A stretch of 64,000 nt of DNA from Drancourtella massiliensis (GCF_016900655.1 NZ_JACJKH010000003.1:121687-185686); one strand, 5' to 3'; shown: positions 16,366-25,479, numbered from the stretch's first letter. Notes: generated by a model from the sequence alone, not told the origin. Numbers and translations: made by a program.

Positions 16366-16875
16366 ATGATTGCACCGAGAAAAATACGTTTTGAAGCAGG
16401 AAAAAGAAGAAATGAAAACTTTGCATTTCATACTTATTTGAAATGCAATGCGGAGGAAGACAAATTGGATGAGCAATTTCAAAAATTGCATCAGGAGTTA
16501 TTCAGAAATTATGACTGTAGCAGGTGCAGAAATTGCTGTAAGATGTATCGTGGCAGTATACCGAAAGAAGACCTGGAGCAGGACGCAGGAGTACTTGGGC
16601 TTACAAAGGAAGAACTCATAGAAAAATATCTGGAGAAAAGCGAAACGGAAGATGGATATGAAACAAAACATGTACCTTGTGATTTTCTGGATCAGAATGG
16701 GGACTGCAGATTAGGGAGTTGTAAACCGCAGAGTTGCAAAACTTTTCCCTATACAGATCAGCCGGAACGGCTTTACAGTTTGCTCAGCGTGTTAGACGTG
16801 ATTGAAGTTTGCCCGGTGGCATTTGAGATTTTTGAAAGGTTGAAAAAAGAATATGGGTGGAAGTATCAGAGGTAG
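16366..16875 (+). CDS. YkgJ family cysteine-cluster protein
   Basis: Eight or more Cys residues lie in the family pattern: CSRCRNCC near residue 45, then PCDFLDQNGDCRLGSCKPQSCKTFPY near 104-127, and a final VCPVAF. YkgJ/Fli-B-like proteins are predicted to bind zinc or an iron-sulfur cluster; the role is not established. GAGGAG precedes the ATG. It begins 24 bp after the ATPase partner gene, so it could be cotranscribed, but the family is widespread and probably unrelated. Confidence 0.85.
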   Translation: MIAPRKIRFEAGKRRNENFAFHTYLKCNAEEDKLDEQFQKLHQELFRNYDCSRCRNCCKMYRGSIPKEDLEQDAGVLGLTKEELIEKYLEKSETEDGYETKHVPCDFLDQNGDCRLGSCKPQSCKTFPYTDQPERLYSLLSVLDVIEVCPVAFEIFERLKKEYGWKYQR

Positions 16876-16909
16876 AAGTTTGCAGGAAAAGGGAAGAGTG
16901 GAATAGTAT

Positions 16910-17395
16910 ATGAGATTGTTTATAGCGATTCAATTATCAGAGGACATGAAAAGGGCTCTGACAGCCTGCATGAATGATTTGAAAAAACAGGGAGTGACCG
17001 GCAATTATGTACCGGCGCAGAACCTGCATCTGACATTGGCATTTATTGGAGAATATGATAAGCCGGAGCGGATAAAGGATGCTATAAACAGTATTCCGCT
17101 GCCCCGGCTTCGTCTGAAACTTTCCGAGAAAGGAAAGTTTGGGGATCTTCTCTGGGCAGGGATTCAGGAAAATCAGGATTTGCACGCGTATGTGAAGAAT
17201 TTACGGGCAGCCTTGAAAGAAGTAGGAATTCCTTATGCGCACGACAAGTTTATCCCGCACATCACTCTGATCCGAAGGTTCGTCTCGAAGAAGCCATATC
17301 AGGTGCATTTGCGAAAGACGGAGATGAACGTAGATAAGATATCACTTATGAAGTCGGAAAGAAAGAATGGGAAGATGGTTTACCAGGAGATATAG
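16910..17395 (+). CDS. thpR: RNA 2',3'-cyclic phosphodiesterase (2H family)
   Basis: The 161-aa product begins MRLFIAIQL and contains both catalytic H-x-T motifs of the 2H phosphoesterase superfamily: HLTLAF near residue 42 and HITLIRRF near residue 118. Length and N-terminus fit ThpR/LigT proteins, which hydrolyse 2',3'-cyclic phosphate RNA ends. Confidence 0.92.
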   Translation: MRLFIAIQLSEDMKRALTACMNDLKKQGVTGNYVPAQNLHLTLAFIGEYDKPERIKDAINSIPLPRLRLKLSEKGKFGDLLWAGIQENQDLHAYVKNLRAALKEVGIPYAHDKFIPHITLIRRFVSKKPYQVHLRKTEMNVDKISLMKSERKNGKMVYQEI

Positions 17396-17510
17396 GAGCG
17401 GTTTTGATCATAATACAAGAATGAAGTAGATGGCAAAAGAGTTTGTGGGTTGAGTTAATGCTGGCAAGTCCTTATGAATGATTACCTAAAAAATAGCTTA
17501 TGAATATTAT

Positions 17511-17526
17511 ATTGCCTTGCGGCAAT
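17511..17526. promoter_or_regulatory. Palindrome in the toxin-antitoxin promoter region
   Basis: ATTGCC-TTGC-GGCAAT is a perfect 6-bp inverted repeat. It lies about 65 bp upstream of the antitoxin start, next to TATTGATAAAAT and TAAGATAAT-type sequence. Type II antitoxins commonly autorepress through such sites. Confidence 0.45.
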
Positions 17527-17591
17527 GATAAAATATTGATAAAATTAAGATAATAAAAGATAGAAATTGCGATAAGAAAGGAGAGGTTACT

Positions 17592-17852
17592 ATGATACAG
17601 ATCAGACCTGTTTCGGATTTGCGAAATAAATTTCCTGAGATTGAAATGCTCGTCAATGAGGGGCAGCCGGTATATTTGACAAAAAATGGATATGGGGCAA
17701 TGGTTGTGCTTAGTTTGGAGGAATATGCAAGTCTTGTAGACAATGTGGAGATGAAACTGGATGAGGCGGACAAAATGGCAGAAACTAAGGAAGAAAGACT
17801 AAGCCATGAGGATGTGTTCAGAAACGTTAGAGGTGCAATCCATGGCAAATAA
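17592..17852 (+). CDS. Phd/YefM family antitoxin
   Basis: The 86-aa product shows the Phd/YefM N-terminal DNA-binding fold: IRPVSDLRNKFPEIEMLVNEGQPVYLTKNGYGAMVVLSLEEYASL. AGGAGAGG lies before the ATG. The C-terminus, which should neutralise the toxin, is charged. It overlaps the toxin gene by 11 bp, the usual arrangement for a type II toxin-antitoxin module. Confidence 0.9.
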   Translation: MIQIRPVSDLRNKFPEIEMLVNEGQPVYLTKNGYGAMVVLSLEEYASLVDNVEMKLDEADKMAETKEERLSHEDVFRNVRGAIHGK

Positions 17853-18156
17853 AAAATGCAGACTCCAATATCTTCCTTTATTTGAGCAGGATTTGGTGCA
17901 GACGGTGAGTTACATTACAAATGTGCTAAAAAATCCCGATGCAGCGGAAAAACTTGCGAATGATGTAGAAGCGGCAATATTGGAACGTTTGGATCATCCA
18001 TTGATGTTTGAACCTTATCCCTCTGCAAAAAAGAGAAAATATCCATATTATCGGATTTATGTGCGGAATTATGTGATTTATTATGTGGTTATTGGAGATG
18101 TAATGGAAGTTCGGAGATTCCTTTATGGAGCCAGAGATACGGACAGATATTTGTAG
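17842..18156 (+). CDS. RelE/ParE-type toxin
   Basis: The ATG at 17842 lies inside the antitoxin gene. The 104-aa product reads CRLQYLPLFEQDLVQTVSYITNVLKNPDAAEKLANDVEAAI, then PYPSAKKRKYPYYRIYVRNYVIYYVVIGDVMEVRRFLYGARD. This is the RelE/ParE fold with the final strand-bearing V-RRFLYGARD motif. The target (ribosome or gyrase) cannot be told from sequence alone. Confidence 0.9.
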   Translation: MANKKCRLQYLPLFEQDLVQTVSYITNVLKNPDAAEKLANDVEAAILERLDHPLMFEPYPSAKKRKYPYYRIYVRNYVIYYVVIGDVMEVRRFLYGARDTDRYL

Positions 18157-18247
18157 AAATAACGAGGAAGTCTCTTTTATCCGAATGTATGAATGATGAC
18201 GATTTTCTCTGCATACATTGTAAAAATAGTGAGTGTAGAGGAAATCT

Positions 18248-18505
18248 ATGAAGGAATATATCGAGGAGAGGGCGGTAGAGATCGCACATTACATCATTGA
18301 TCATAATGCAACAGTGAGGCAGACGGCAAAAGAGTTCGGAGTGAGTAAAAGTACCATACATAAAGATGTCACCGAGCGTCTGCGGCAGATCAATCCCCAA
18401 CTTGCCGGTGAAGCGAGAAAGGTGCTGGATCTGAACAAATCCGAGCGCCATATTCGGGGAGGCATGGCAACGCGCGAAAAATATAAAGGAAAGCATATGT
18501 ATTAA
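18248..18505 (+). CDS. spoIIID: Sporulation transcriptional regulator SpoIIID
   Basis: The 85-aa protein has the characteristic SpoIIID sequence: ERAVEIAHYIIDHNATVRQTAKEFGVSKSTIHKDVTERL, then INPQLAGEARKVLDLNKSERHIRGGMATREKY. It is a helix-turn-helix regulator of mother-cell genes under sigma-E control. Its presence shows that the host lineage can sporulate. Confidence 0.95.
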   Translation: MKEYIEERAVEIAHYIIDHNATVRQTAKEFGVSKSTIHKDVTERLRQINPQLAGEARKVLDLNKSERHIRGGMATREKYKGKHMY

Positions 18506-18561
18506 AAGAGAGCTGATGTTTTTGGCTAAATAGGGTCAAAGGCATTGGCTCTTTTATTTTT
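18504..18561 (+). terminator. Terminator after spoIIID
   Basis: AAAAGAG (18504-18510) pairs with CTCTTTT (18549-18555), the stem extends imperfectly inward, and ATTTTT follows. Confidence 0.6.
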
Positions 18562-18700
18562 GCAAATAGACTTGTGGTGATGGACAAGAAGCCGGATGAT
18601 AAGAGATGGAAGTTTTAGCGAGGTGAGAAAAAGTTACAATAAAGATAAAAGAATGGAATAGAAATGGTTTCGTAATTATCAATTTTACAATTTACAAGTA

Positions 18701-18756
18701 AATATATGAGGAAATATCTCATATATTGTTTGCAAAAATGCAAAATGGAATATAAT
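18701..18756 (+). promoter_or_regulatory. Promoter and two palindromes upstream of the AAA ATPase gene
   Basis: A perfect 10-bp inverted repeat AATATATGAG-N7-CTCATATATT (18701-18727) is followed by TTTGCA-AAAA-TGCAAA (18729-18744) and TATAAT (18751-18756). TTTGCA to TATAAT spacing is 16 bp, so the second palindrome overlaps the -35. The layout suggests tight regulation of the ATPase gene. Confidence 0.55.
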
Positions 18757-18796
18757 AGATGGTGAAAAGAAATATGAAATGGAGGAGGTAACTGTT

Positions 18797-20020
18797 ATGC
18801 TATGCCAATTTACAGTCAAAAATTACAAGAGTATTCGAGATGAAGTAACATTCGACATGCAGGCTGCGGCTATTTCTGAACATGAAGATAGAATAATAAG
18901 AGATAAAGATGGAGAAATATTTTTGCCTGTTTTTGCAATATATGGCCCAAATGGCGGAGGAAAATCCAATGTATTGGAAGCGCTGCATACATTAGCAGTA
19001 AAAGTGCTTCGTCCTTTATATGCAACTGGAGACAATGAAGAACGTATTTTTCTTCAGAAAAAAATGATAATAGAACCATTTGCCTTTTCAGAGGAAACTA
19101 AAAGCGAGCCTACGGAATTTGAAATCTTTTTTCGCACAGAATTAGCAGAATATAGATATATACTGCATGTGAAAAGAGAGGTGGTTGTCTATGAAAGGCT
19201 TGATCGGGTAAAAATGGATACAGGTAGGCGGTCGGCTCTTTTTGAACGTGGCGAAGAAATTATATTAAAAGGTGCATTTGCGAAGTTAAAGATCAGTGAT
19301 GAGCTGTCTGAAACACTTCCGTTATTATCTTATCTTGGAATTACTTATAAAAAGAATGAGGTAGTAAAGGATGTTTTGGAATGGTTTGAATATGGAATCG
19401 ATTTCTTGAACTATGGGAATTCAATGGAAGAACTTCGTATGGCAGTATCCAGTTCGGAAGCTGTAAAACACCTGATGTTGCAAATGATCCAGGAGATGGA
19501 TTTAGATATTGTAGATTTTCGTGTAGTCAAGGATGAAAATGATAGAATTGATGTATATACAAAACATATGGTAGAAGGCCGTGAAACGGAATTAAATTTG
19601 CTGGAAGAGTCCAGTGGAACAAAGAAATTATTCGGTTTGATGCCTTTTATTGCAGATAGTTTATTGTCAGGAACTACCCTGGTAATTGACGAATTAGATG
19701 CCAAGATACATCCGGTATTGTTACGCCATATTATTATGATGTTCAGTAATATGAGCATTAATAAAAAGAAGGCACAATTAATCTTTACATCTCATGATTT
19801 ATCCACAATGAATAGTGAGGTATTTCGCCGGGATGAAATATGGTTTGTGGCAAAAGGAAATTCTCAGAATTCCCAATTGTACTCCTTGGTAGAGTTTAAA
19901 AATGAAAAAGGTGAATCTGTCCGTAAAGACGCAAAATTTGATAAGCAGTATCTGGAAGGTAAATATGGTGCAGATCCGTATCTTAAGCGAATCATAGATT
20001 GGGGGAAGGTTAATGCCTAA
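18797..20020 (+). CDS. AAA_15 family ATPase, RloB-partner type
   Basis: The ATG at 18797 is favoured over 18779 because GGAGGAGG lies between them at the right spacing. The 407-aa protein has YKSIRDEVTFDM at the N-terminus and Walker A GPNGGGKSN (near residue 49). Later come LLEESSGTKKLFGL (signature), TTLVIDELDAKIHPVLLRHII (Walker B) and FTSHDLSTM (switch His). This is the ATPase usually paired with a downstream RloB protein. Here the partner is only a 34-codon stub (20013-20117), so the system is probably incomplete. Confidence 0.85.
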   Translation: MLCQFTVKNYKSIRDEVTFDMQAAAISEHEDRIIRDKDGEIFLPVFAIYGPNGGGKSNVLEALHTLAVKVLRPLYATGDNEERIFLQKKMIIEPFAFSEETKSEPTEFEIFFRTELAEYRYILHVKREVVVYERLDRVKMDTGRRSALFERGEEIILKGAFAKLKISDELSETLPLLSYLGITYKKNEVVKDVLEWFEYGIDFLNYGNSMEELRMAVSSSEAVKHLMLQMIQEMDLDIVDFRVVKDENDRIDVYTKHMVEGRETELNLLEESSGTKKLFGLMPFIADSLLSGTTLVIDELDAKIHPVLLRHIIMMFSNMSINKKKAQLIFTSHDLSTMNSEVFRRDEIWFVAKGNSQNSQLYSLVEFKNEKGESVRKDAKFDKQYLEGKYGADPYLKRIIDWGKVNA

Positions 20021-20117
20021 AAAAGCCAGAACGGAATCTTGGAGAAAAAAGCGTCGCCAGGAGCACTTGGAAATGAAAATTTGTAAAAATACGAAAGGAG
20101 AAATGCAAGGTGTATGA
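20013..20117 (+). pseudogene. Stub of a partner gene (possible RloB N-terminus)
   Basis: An ATG overlapping the ATPase stop opens MPKKARTESWRKKRRQEH, then continues for 16 unrelated-looking codons to a TGA at 20115. The highly basic opening resembles the N-terminal tails of RloB proteins, which normally follow such ATPases and are about 200 aa. The rest is missing, and the PfkB kinase gene begins inside the stub. A deletion junction near 20066 is inferred. Confidence 0.5.
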
Positions 20118-21039
20118 TATCTCTATTATAGGTGCTGCGATTATCGATATTCTTGCGGCGCCGGTAAATGAAACAGTATTTTCCGCCGGCTCCTGTCCGA
20201 TGGACACGATTCAGATGTCTTTTGGAGGGGATGCGCTGAATGAGGCAGTGATTCTCAGCAGACTGGGAAAAAGGGTACAGCTGATCACGAAGGTTGGTAA
20301 AGACGAGGCAGGAAAGCGGGTTTTGAATTTTATGGAAGAGAACCATCTTCCTGTGGAGAGCGTGAAAATACAGAAGGATCTGGCAACAGGTATCAACATC
20401 GTCCTGATCAATGAAAAAGGGGAGCGGAATTTCCTGACGAATCCGCATGGAAGCTTAAGAAAGCTGGCATTTGAAGATATCAACGGCTGTCTCGATGATG
20501 CGGCTCCGATTGTAAGTTTTGCGGGGATGTTCGTTTCTCCGCTGCTGAACATCGCAAAAATGAAACAGTTATTTGCCAGAATCAAGGGGAAAGATCGATT
20601 TTTGGCGGTGGACATGACAAAGGCGAAAAACGGAGAAACGCTGGAGGATATTGAAGAACTTCTTCCTTATATAGACTGTATCTTTCCGAATGAAGAAGAA
20701 ATCGCTTTATTGACGGGCGAGCGGGATCCTTTTGAAAACGCAAAGCGTCTGGTATCATGCGGAGTAAAGACAGCGGTTGTCAAATGCGGGGCCGATGGAT
20801 GTGTTGTAGCAGACAGGCAGTGCGTCCGGGCAATCCCGGCGGTTCCTGTGAAGGTATGTCTGGATACGACCGGAGCGGGCGATTCGTTTGCGGCAGGCTT
20901 CCTTTGGGGAATTGCGAACGGATGGCAGATTGACGAGTGTGCGAGGTTTGCCTGCGCGGCCGCTTCCTGTACCGTGGAAGCCTACGGGGCAGCAGGAGGA
21001 ATTCATTCGCTGGAAGATGTGAGGAGAAGAATGAGATAG
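20110..21039 (+). CDS. PfkB family carbohydrate kinase
   Basis: It begins with a GTG at 20110 behind AAAGGAG. The 309-aa product has the ribokinase-like features: SFGGDALNEAVILSRLG near the N-terminus, GERNFLTNP in the middle, FPNEEEIALLTGE, and the C-terminal PfkB signature DTTGAGDSFAAGFLWG with the catalytic Asp. The substrate is a sugar or nucleoside not identifiable here. No sugar transport genes are adjacent. Confidence 0.9.
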   Translation: MYDISIIGAAIIDILAAPVNETVFSAGSCPMDTIQMSFGGDALNEAVILSRLGKRVQLITKVGKDEAGKRVLNFMEENHLPVESVKIQKDLATGINIVLINEKGERNFLTNPHGSLRKLAFEDINGCLDDAAPIVSFAGMFVSPLLNIAKMKQLFARIKGKDRFLAVDMTKAKNGETLEDIEELLPYIDCIFPNEEEIALLTGERDPFENAKRLVSCGVKTAVVKCGADGCVVADRQCVRAIPAVPVKVCLDTTGAGDSFAAGFLWGIANGWQIDECARFACAAASCTVEAYGAAGGIHSLEDVRRRMR

Positions 21040-21111
21040 AAAGTAACGCTCCGCGAGATGCGCACTCGCGCAAAGCAGAAATTTGTCGCTAAAACGACCG
21101 CGCTCGGCGTG

Positions 21112-21133
21112 AGAGTTCCGCAAACGGAACTCT
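21112..21133. terminator. Bidirectional terminator between convergent genes
   Basis: AGAGTTCCG (21112-21120), CAAA loop, CGGAACTCT (21125-21133), with T-rich sequence to the right (TTGTTATTT). It separates pfkB-like (plus) from the peptidase gene (minus), whose stop is at 21141. The 70 bp before it (21040-21110) contain CTCCGCGAG/CTCGCGC-type inverted repeats. Confidence 0.75.
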
Positions 21134-21140
21134 TTGTTAT

Positions 21141-21980
21141 TTACCGGAACACCCACAGATCTTTGATCTGTCCGCTGATCTGATCGTAATCCCACAGCTT
21201 TTTGGAATTTTTCTGGCTGTTTGGATCATTGACTTTGATCTGTCCGTTTTGATACCCGGTCAGAACGATGAAATGTCCGGTCGTTGTGAAGTCTCCAGGG
21301 CCTACGACAGCGACAATCGGATTTCCTACTTCCAGGTTATCGATGATCCGTTGCTCATCCAGCGGGATCTCCGTGACATCAAATCCAAGGGAGGCTCCAC
21401 CCTCAGAGAAAAGAGTCCAGTAGGAGCCGCTTCCATCGGAGGCATATCCATGGGAGGAGGCAAAATCCGCCATCCAGGCAGGATTCATATTCGTATTTCC
21501 GGTGAGGTAAATGGCCACCATGGAAAGACAGGTCGGGCCGCAGCCGCTTAAACCGAAAAGATCTCCGGCGTACTGCTTATAACCCCAGCGCTGATCCCAC
21601 TGCATGAGAAGCGGGACGGAAGACGTATTCAGCGTGCTCAGATCGATGGCAGGTGTTTCATCCTTTTTCGCCGGATATTCAAAGACAAAGTCTTTGGTTT
21701 CTTTATTCCGGTCATACAGATCGATCAGTGACTGCGGATAGTCGCTGATGTCGTAGCCGTTGGCAGAAGCATACCGGCTGATTTCTTCCTCGGCGGAGCC
21801 GCCAAGGAGGGAAAGGATCCCGGACACCAGTCCGGAGTCTGCGCCGGCAGAACGGTTCAGTATATAGGAGGCGCAGGCACAAAGAGGCAGGATCAGGCAG
21901 AGCATGGGAAGGACAAAGTGAAGCAGGTGCCCGCGGCGTTTTTTACGATAATGGATTGGTTTTCTTGTTCTTGTATTCAT
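21141..21980 (-). CDS. C39-like papain-fold peptidase, membrane-anchored
   Basis: The 279-aa product has a basic N-terminus and one membrane segment (about residues 17-40, LLHFVLPMLCLILPLCACASYIL). The peptidase_C39_2 domain follows: LLMQWDQRWGY, catalytic Cys in SGCGPTCLSM near residue 145, and catalytic His in GHFIVLTGY near 238 with Asn/Asp in VNDPNS. It faces the outside of the cell. It lies 140 bp downstream of the VanS-like kinase gene on the same strand, so it may belong to that regulon. Confidence 0.85.
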   Translation of the reverse strand: MNTRTRKPIHYRKKRRGHLLHFVLPMLCLILPLCACASYILNRSAGADSGLVSGILSLLGGSAEEEISRYASANGYDISDYPQSLIDLYDRNKETKDFVFEYPAKKDETPAIDLSTLNTSSVPLLMQWDQRWGYKQYAGDLFGLSGCGPTCLSMVAIYLTGNTNMNPAWMADFASSHGYASDGSGSYWTLFSEGGASLGFDVTEIPLDEQRIIDNLEVGNPIVAVVGPGDFTTTGHFIVLTGYQNGQIKVNDPNSQKNSKKLWDYDQISGQIKDLWVFR

Positions 21981-22140
21981 GAGAGATCATTCCTTTCTGG
22001 TAAAGTACCCAAAGTTCACATGGAAAAAGCGTGTCGGAAAACCGGAAGCGGTTTCCCTGGCACGCTTTTACTATATCAGAATGGTCGATTTGATTTTCTC
22101 GGATTCATAGACGGAAATCTGTATTTTATCCCACGAAATT

Positions 22141-23250
22141 CTAACGATTTCCTGACGAATATGGAAGGTCAACCCGAAAGATCACACGGTTATCGTGACT
22201 TTCGGCAAAAATCTGGCCGCCGTGCAGTTCTACAATCTCTTTTGCAATGGCAAGACCGAGGCCTGCTCCGCCGCTTCCGGAGCCTCTGGAAGAGTCCAGA
22301 CGGAAGAACTGTTCAAAAATCCGCTCCAGTTTTTCCGGCGGAATGGTGCGGCCCTCGTTTTCCACGGTGAAAGTCAGAACGCCCATGTCGACAGAAAGCC
22401 GGACATCAATGACCGTGTCCGAAAAACTGTAGTTGACCGCATTTCGCAGCAGATTGTCAAAGACACGCTGCAGTTTGTCCGGGTCACAGAGGAACTCCAG
22501 ATTCTGCGGGGCATGGAAAGAATATTCCAGGTTCTTTTCGGCAAACATCGGGGCAAACTCATAAAGAGTCTGCTCCAGCATCCTTGTCAGATTGATCCGG
22601 CTAAGATCCAGCGTCAGATGGGTCAGATTAAACCGGGTAATGTCGAAGAACTCATTGATCAGGTCCTCCAGCCGCTCCGCCTTTTCAAGAGCAACGCCCA
22701 GATATTTCTCCTGAAGTGCAGGGGAAATTTCCCTTTCATCATGAAGAAGCGTCAGATATCCGATCACGGAGGTGAGCGGCGTCTTCAGGTCATGAGCCAG
22801 ATAGACGACCAGGTCGTTTTTTCGCTGTTCAGCCTCGTTGGCGGCCTTCCTGCTTTCGATGATATCAAGCCGTACCTCATTCATATGAAGGGAGGCTTCC
22901 CGCAGGTCATCGGACATAACGACAGGTTCCTCCTGATTTTTCCAGAGGCTGTCGGAGGCTGTCAGAAGCTCATCCAGATAGGCACAGGATTTAGAGAGAT
23001 AACGGTATCCGAAAATAAGAGCGCCGATGAGTAGATATAAAATCATAAAGAGTTCATGGAAACGCTCCAATGTGGATATCACGATATAAAAAGTCTCATA
23101 CCCGTACCATATTCTCGTGTGATAATACCAGTATATAAGAAGGAACAGAAACCCGCCGATTCCTGCATAGAGCAGGCAGGAAAAAATAAAGCGGTATAAA
23201 AGTCTGCGGCGGAGCTGTTCGGAAAGTTGATTCGTTGTCTGTTTATTCAA
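22141..23250 (-). CDS. VanS-like sensor histidine kinase
   Basis: The 369-aa protein has two N-terminal membrane segments (about residues 18-42 and 65-85) with a short external loop. Then come a HisKA domain with H in VYLAHDLKTPLTSVIGYL near residue 155, and a HATPase domain with NLLRNAVNYS, GRTIPPEKLERIFEQFFR and GGAGLGLAIAKEIVELHGG. The closest familiar group is VanS. No vanH/A/X or vanT genes are in the window, so a resistance role is not implied. It overlaps the response regulator gene by 8 bp. Confidence 0.9.
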   Translation of the reverse strand: MNKQTTNQLSEQLRRRLLYRFIFSCLLYAGIGGFLFLLIYWYYHTRIWYGYETFYIVISTLERFHELFMILYLLIGALIFGYRYLSKSCAYLDELLTASDSLWKNQEEPVVMSDDLREASLHMNEVRLDIIESRKAANEAEQRKNDLVVYLAHDLKTPLTSVIGYLTLLHDEREISPALQEKYLGVALEKAERLEDLINEFFDITRFNLTHLTLDLSRINLTRMLEQTLYEFAPMFAEKNLEYSFHAPQNLEFLCDPDKLQRVFDNLLRNAVNYSFSDTVIDVRLSVDMGVLTFTVENEGRTIPPEKLERIFEQFFRLDSSRGSGSGGAGLGLAIAKEIVELHGGQIFAESHDNRVIFRVDLPYSSGNR

Positions 23251-23956
23251 TTTGATACCCCACTCCCCATACAGTTTTAATGTATTTCGGCTTCCGGCCG
23301 GAGTCTTTCATCTTCTCACGGAGCCGGCCGATGTGAGCCATGACCGTATTGTTATTATCAAGAAATTTTTCTCCCCAGACCTGCTCGAAGAGTTCCTCAG
23401 AGGAAACGACACGACCTTTGTTTTCGCACAGATACCATAGGATGGAAAATTCGATCGGTGTCAGAGACAGCGGGCTGCCGTTTAAGGAACATTTGTGAGA
23501 ATCCTTATCAATGCTTAATCCCCGGATGTCGATACAGGAATCGGCGGCTGCATCCAAGGAAGAATCCGCCGGCGCGGCTTTTGGATTGTAGCGCTCAAAG
23601 CGGCGGAGCTGGGTCTTGACCCTTGCCACCAGTTCCAGAGGATTGAACGGTTTTGTAATATAATCATCGGCTCCAATGGTGAGACCGAGAATCTTGTCAG
23701 TATCCTCTGTTCTTGCGGTCAGCATGATGACAGGATAAAAATGCTCCTTCCGGATCTCCTGACAGAGTTTGTAGCCGTCAATGTCGGGAAGCATGACATC
23801 CAGAATCGCAAGAGACAGTTCTTCTTTCCGGATACAGTCAAGCGCATCTTTTCCATTGTAACATTTCAGGACTTCCATCCCCTCATTGGAAAGATAGACT
23901 TCCACCAGATCGGCAATGGCCTGTTCGTCGTCCACAATCAGTATTTTCCTTTTCAT
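23243..23956 (-). CDS. VanR-like OmpR-family response regulator
   Basis: The 237-aa protein has a receiver domain (KILIVDDEQAIADLVEVYL, phospho-Asp in LAILDVMLPD near residue 53, TAR and KPFNPLELVARV). It ends in a winged-helix DNA-binding domain (LTPIEFSILWYLCENKGRVVSSEELFEQVWGE, then VMAHIGRLREKM). It forms an operon with the VanS-like kinase. It is divergent from the nucleoside operon across a 290-bp gap. Confidence 0.92.
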   Translation of the reverse strand: MKRKILIVDDEQAIADLVEVYLSNEGMEVLKCYNGKDALDCIRKEELSLAILDVMLPDIDGYKLCQEIRKEHFYPVIMLTARTEDTDKILGLTIGADDYITKPFNPLELVARVKTQLRRFERYNPKAAPADSSLDAAADSCIDIRGLSIDKDSHKCSLNGSPLSLTPIEFSILWYLCENKGRVVSSEELFEQVWGEKFLDNNNTVMAHIGRLREKMKDSGRKPKYIKTVWGVGYQIE

Positions 23957-24102
23957 AACATTCCATCTCCTGTTTTTTATACTGATAAAATCCTTACACA
24001 GAAATAGAAAACTGTCAAGAAGAGAGAGAAAAAGAGGTGAGGAATATAGAAAAAGTAGACAAAAACCGTGGTACGAAATTGTGAAAAGTTACGTAAATGA
24101 AC

Positions 24103-24126
24103 AAAAAGGGACTCGAGTCCTTTTTT
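24103..24126 (+). terminator. Short hairpin with A- and T-tracts upstream of udp
   Basis: AAAAAGGGACTCGAGTCCTTTTTT: a perfect palindrome GGACTCGAGTCC between an A tract and a T6 tract. It lies in the divergent gap (23957-24249) 124 bp before udp. It could terminate either strand or attenuate readthrough into the nucleoside operon. A weak promoter-like TTGTGT lies downstream near 24193. Confidence 0.6.
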
Positions 24127-24249
24127 ATATGTTAAATTCCGGTTAAGATGCAAGTAAAGACGAACGAAATGAGGACAAGCCGGTATTTTTTTTGTGTAAA
24201 AATGAGAACGGATGTCCATATTACAGGTAAGGGAAAGCGAGGTATGATT

Positions 24250-25032
24250 ATGAATTATTCAGAAAACCCGAATAAACAATATCACATTCAGGTAGGAAAA
24301 GGAGATGTCGGACGTTATGTGATTCTTCCGGGGGATCCAAAACGGTGTGCAAAGATCGCAAAATATTTTGATGCTCCGGTTTTGATGGCAGACAACAGAG
24401 AATATGTGACTTATACCGGATATCTGGACGGTGTGAAGGTAAGCGTGACCTCTACAGGAATCGGCGGTCCGTCCGCATCGATCGCCATGGAAGAGCTGGT
24501 TATGTCCGGGGCGGATACCTTTATCCGGATCGGAACATGCGGAGGAATGCAGCTGGATGTAAAGAGCGGGGACGTGGTAATCGCAAACGGGGCGATCCGT
24601 ATGGAAGGGACGACACGGGAATACGCACCGATCGAGTTTCCGGCTGTGGCGGACATCCATCTTACCAACGCACTGATGGAATCAGCAAGGGAAATGGGAG
24701 CGCCGTACCATGTCGGCATCGTTCAGTGTAAAGATTCCTTCTATGGACAACACTCTCCGGAGCGGATGCCGGTCAGCTATGAGCTTCTGAATAAATGGGA
24801 AGCATGGAAGCGGCTTGGATGCCTGGCTTCCGAGATGGAATCGGCGGCCCTCTTTGTTGTAGCAAGCCACTTAAGAGTGCGGGCAGGATCCTGCTTCCTC
24901 GTTGTGGCAAACCAGGAACGGGAAAAGGAAGGACTGGAAAATCCGGTAGTCCATGATACCGATATGGCAGTCCGGGTAGCAGTGGGAGCAATCCGGAAAC
25001 TGATTGAAGCGGACAAAAAGGCAGGAAAATAA
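24250..25032 (+). CDS. udp: Uridine phosphorylase
   Basis: The start at 24250 ([13 protein letters not shown]) is preferred over 24244 because GCGAGG is then about 8 nt upstream. The 260-aa product shows [21 protein letters not shown] near the N-terminus. It also has [21 protein letters not shown] sequence around residue 85 and [12 protein letters not shown] near residue 195, as in the trimeric/hexameric PNP_UDP_1 family. It splits uridine into uracil and ribose-1-phosphate. It is the first gene of a 13-gene nucleoside salvage operon. Confidence 0.93.
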   Translation: MNYSENPNKQYHIQVGKGDVGRYVILPGDPKRCAKIAKYFDAPVLMADNREYVTYTGYLDGVKVSVTSTGIGGPSASIAMEELVMSGADTFIRIGTCGGMQLDVKSGDVVIANGAIRMEGTTREYAPIEFPAVADIHLTNALMESAREMGAPYHVGIVQCKDSFYGQHSPERMPVSYELLNKWEAWKRLGCLASEMESAALFVVASHLRVRAGSCFLVVANQEREKEGLENPVVHDTDMAVRVAVGAIRKLIEADKKAGK

Positions 25033-25046
25033 AGGAGGGTGCACAG

Positions 25047-25472
25047 ATGAGTGAAACACAGATTCAGGAACTGATTGAAACAGCCATTGCTCAACTTGCC
25101 TTCTCCTACACACCGTATTCCCATTTCAAAGTCGGGGCGGCTCTGCTTGCAAAAAACGGACAGATCTACACAGGATGCAATATAGAGAATGCTGCGTACA
25201 CGCCGACGAACTGTGCCGAGCGGACAGCCGTTTTCAAGGCAGTCAGCGAAGGGATCCGGGAATTTGAAGCAATCTGTATTGTAGGCGGACCGGACGGAGA
25301 ACTTTTGGATTATACACCACCTTGCGGAGTGTGCAGGCAGGTCATGATGGAATTCTGTCATCCGGACGAATTTCAGATTATCTTGGCAAAGGGAAAAGAT
25401 GATTATCGGATTTATAAACTGAAAGATCTGATGCCTCAGGGATTTGGACCGGGCAATCTGGAAGAAAGGTAG
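25047..25472 (+). CDS. cdd: Cytidine deaminase
   Basis: The 141-aa product has the zinc motifs of homotetrameric cytidine deaminases: [23 protein letters not shown] (H replaced by C, as in Bacillus-type Cdd) and [14 protein letters not shown]. The substrate-binding start is [14 protein letters not shown]. It converts cytidine and deoxycytidine to uridine and deoxyuridine, feeding Udp encoded 14 bp upstream. Confidence 0.95.
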   Translation: MSETQIQELIETAIAQLAFSYTPYSHFKVGAALLAKNGQIYTGCNIENAAYTPTNCAERTAVFKAVSEGIREFEAICIVGGPDGELLDYTPPCGVCRQVMMEFCHPDEFQIILAKGKDDYRIYKLKDLMPQGFGPGNLEER

Positions 25473-25479
25473 GAGGAAT

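Noticed and set aside
22141..23956. Vancomycin resistance cluster
   Set aside because: Only regulator-like genes are present; no ligase, dehydrogenase or dipeptidase genes accompany them.
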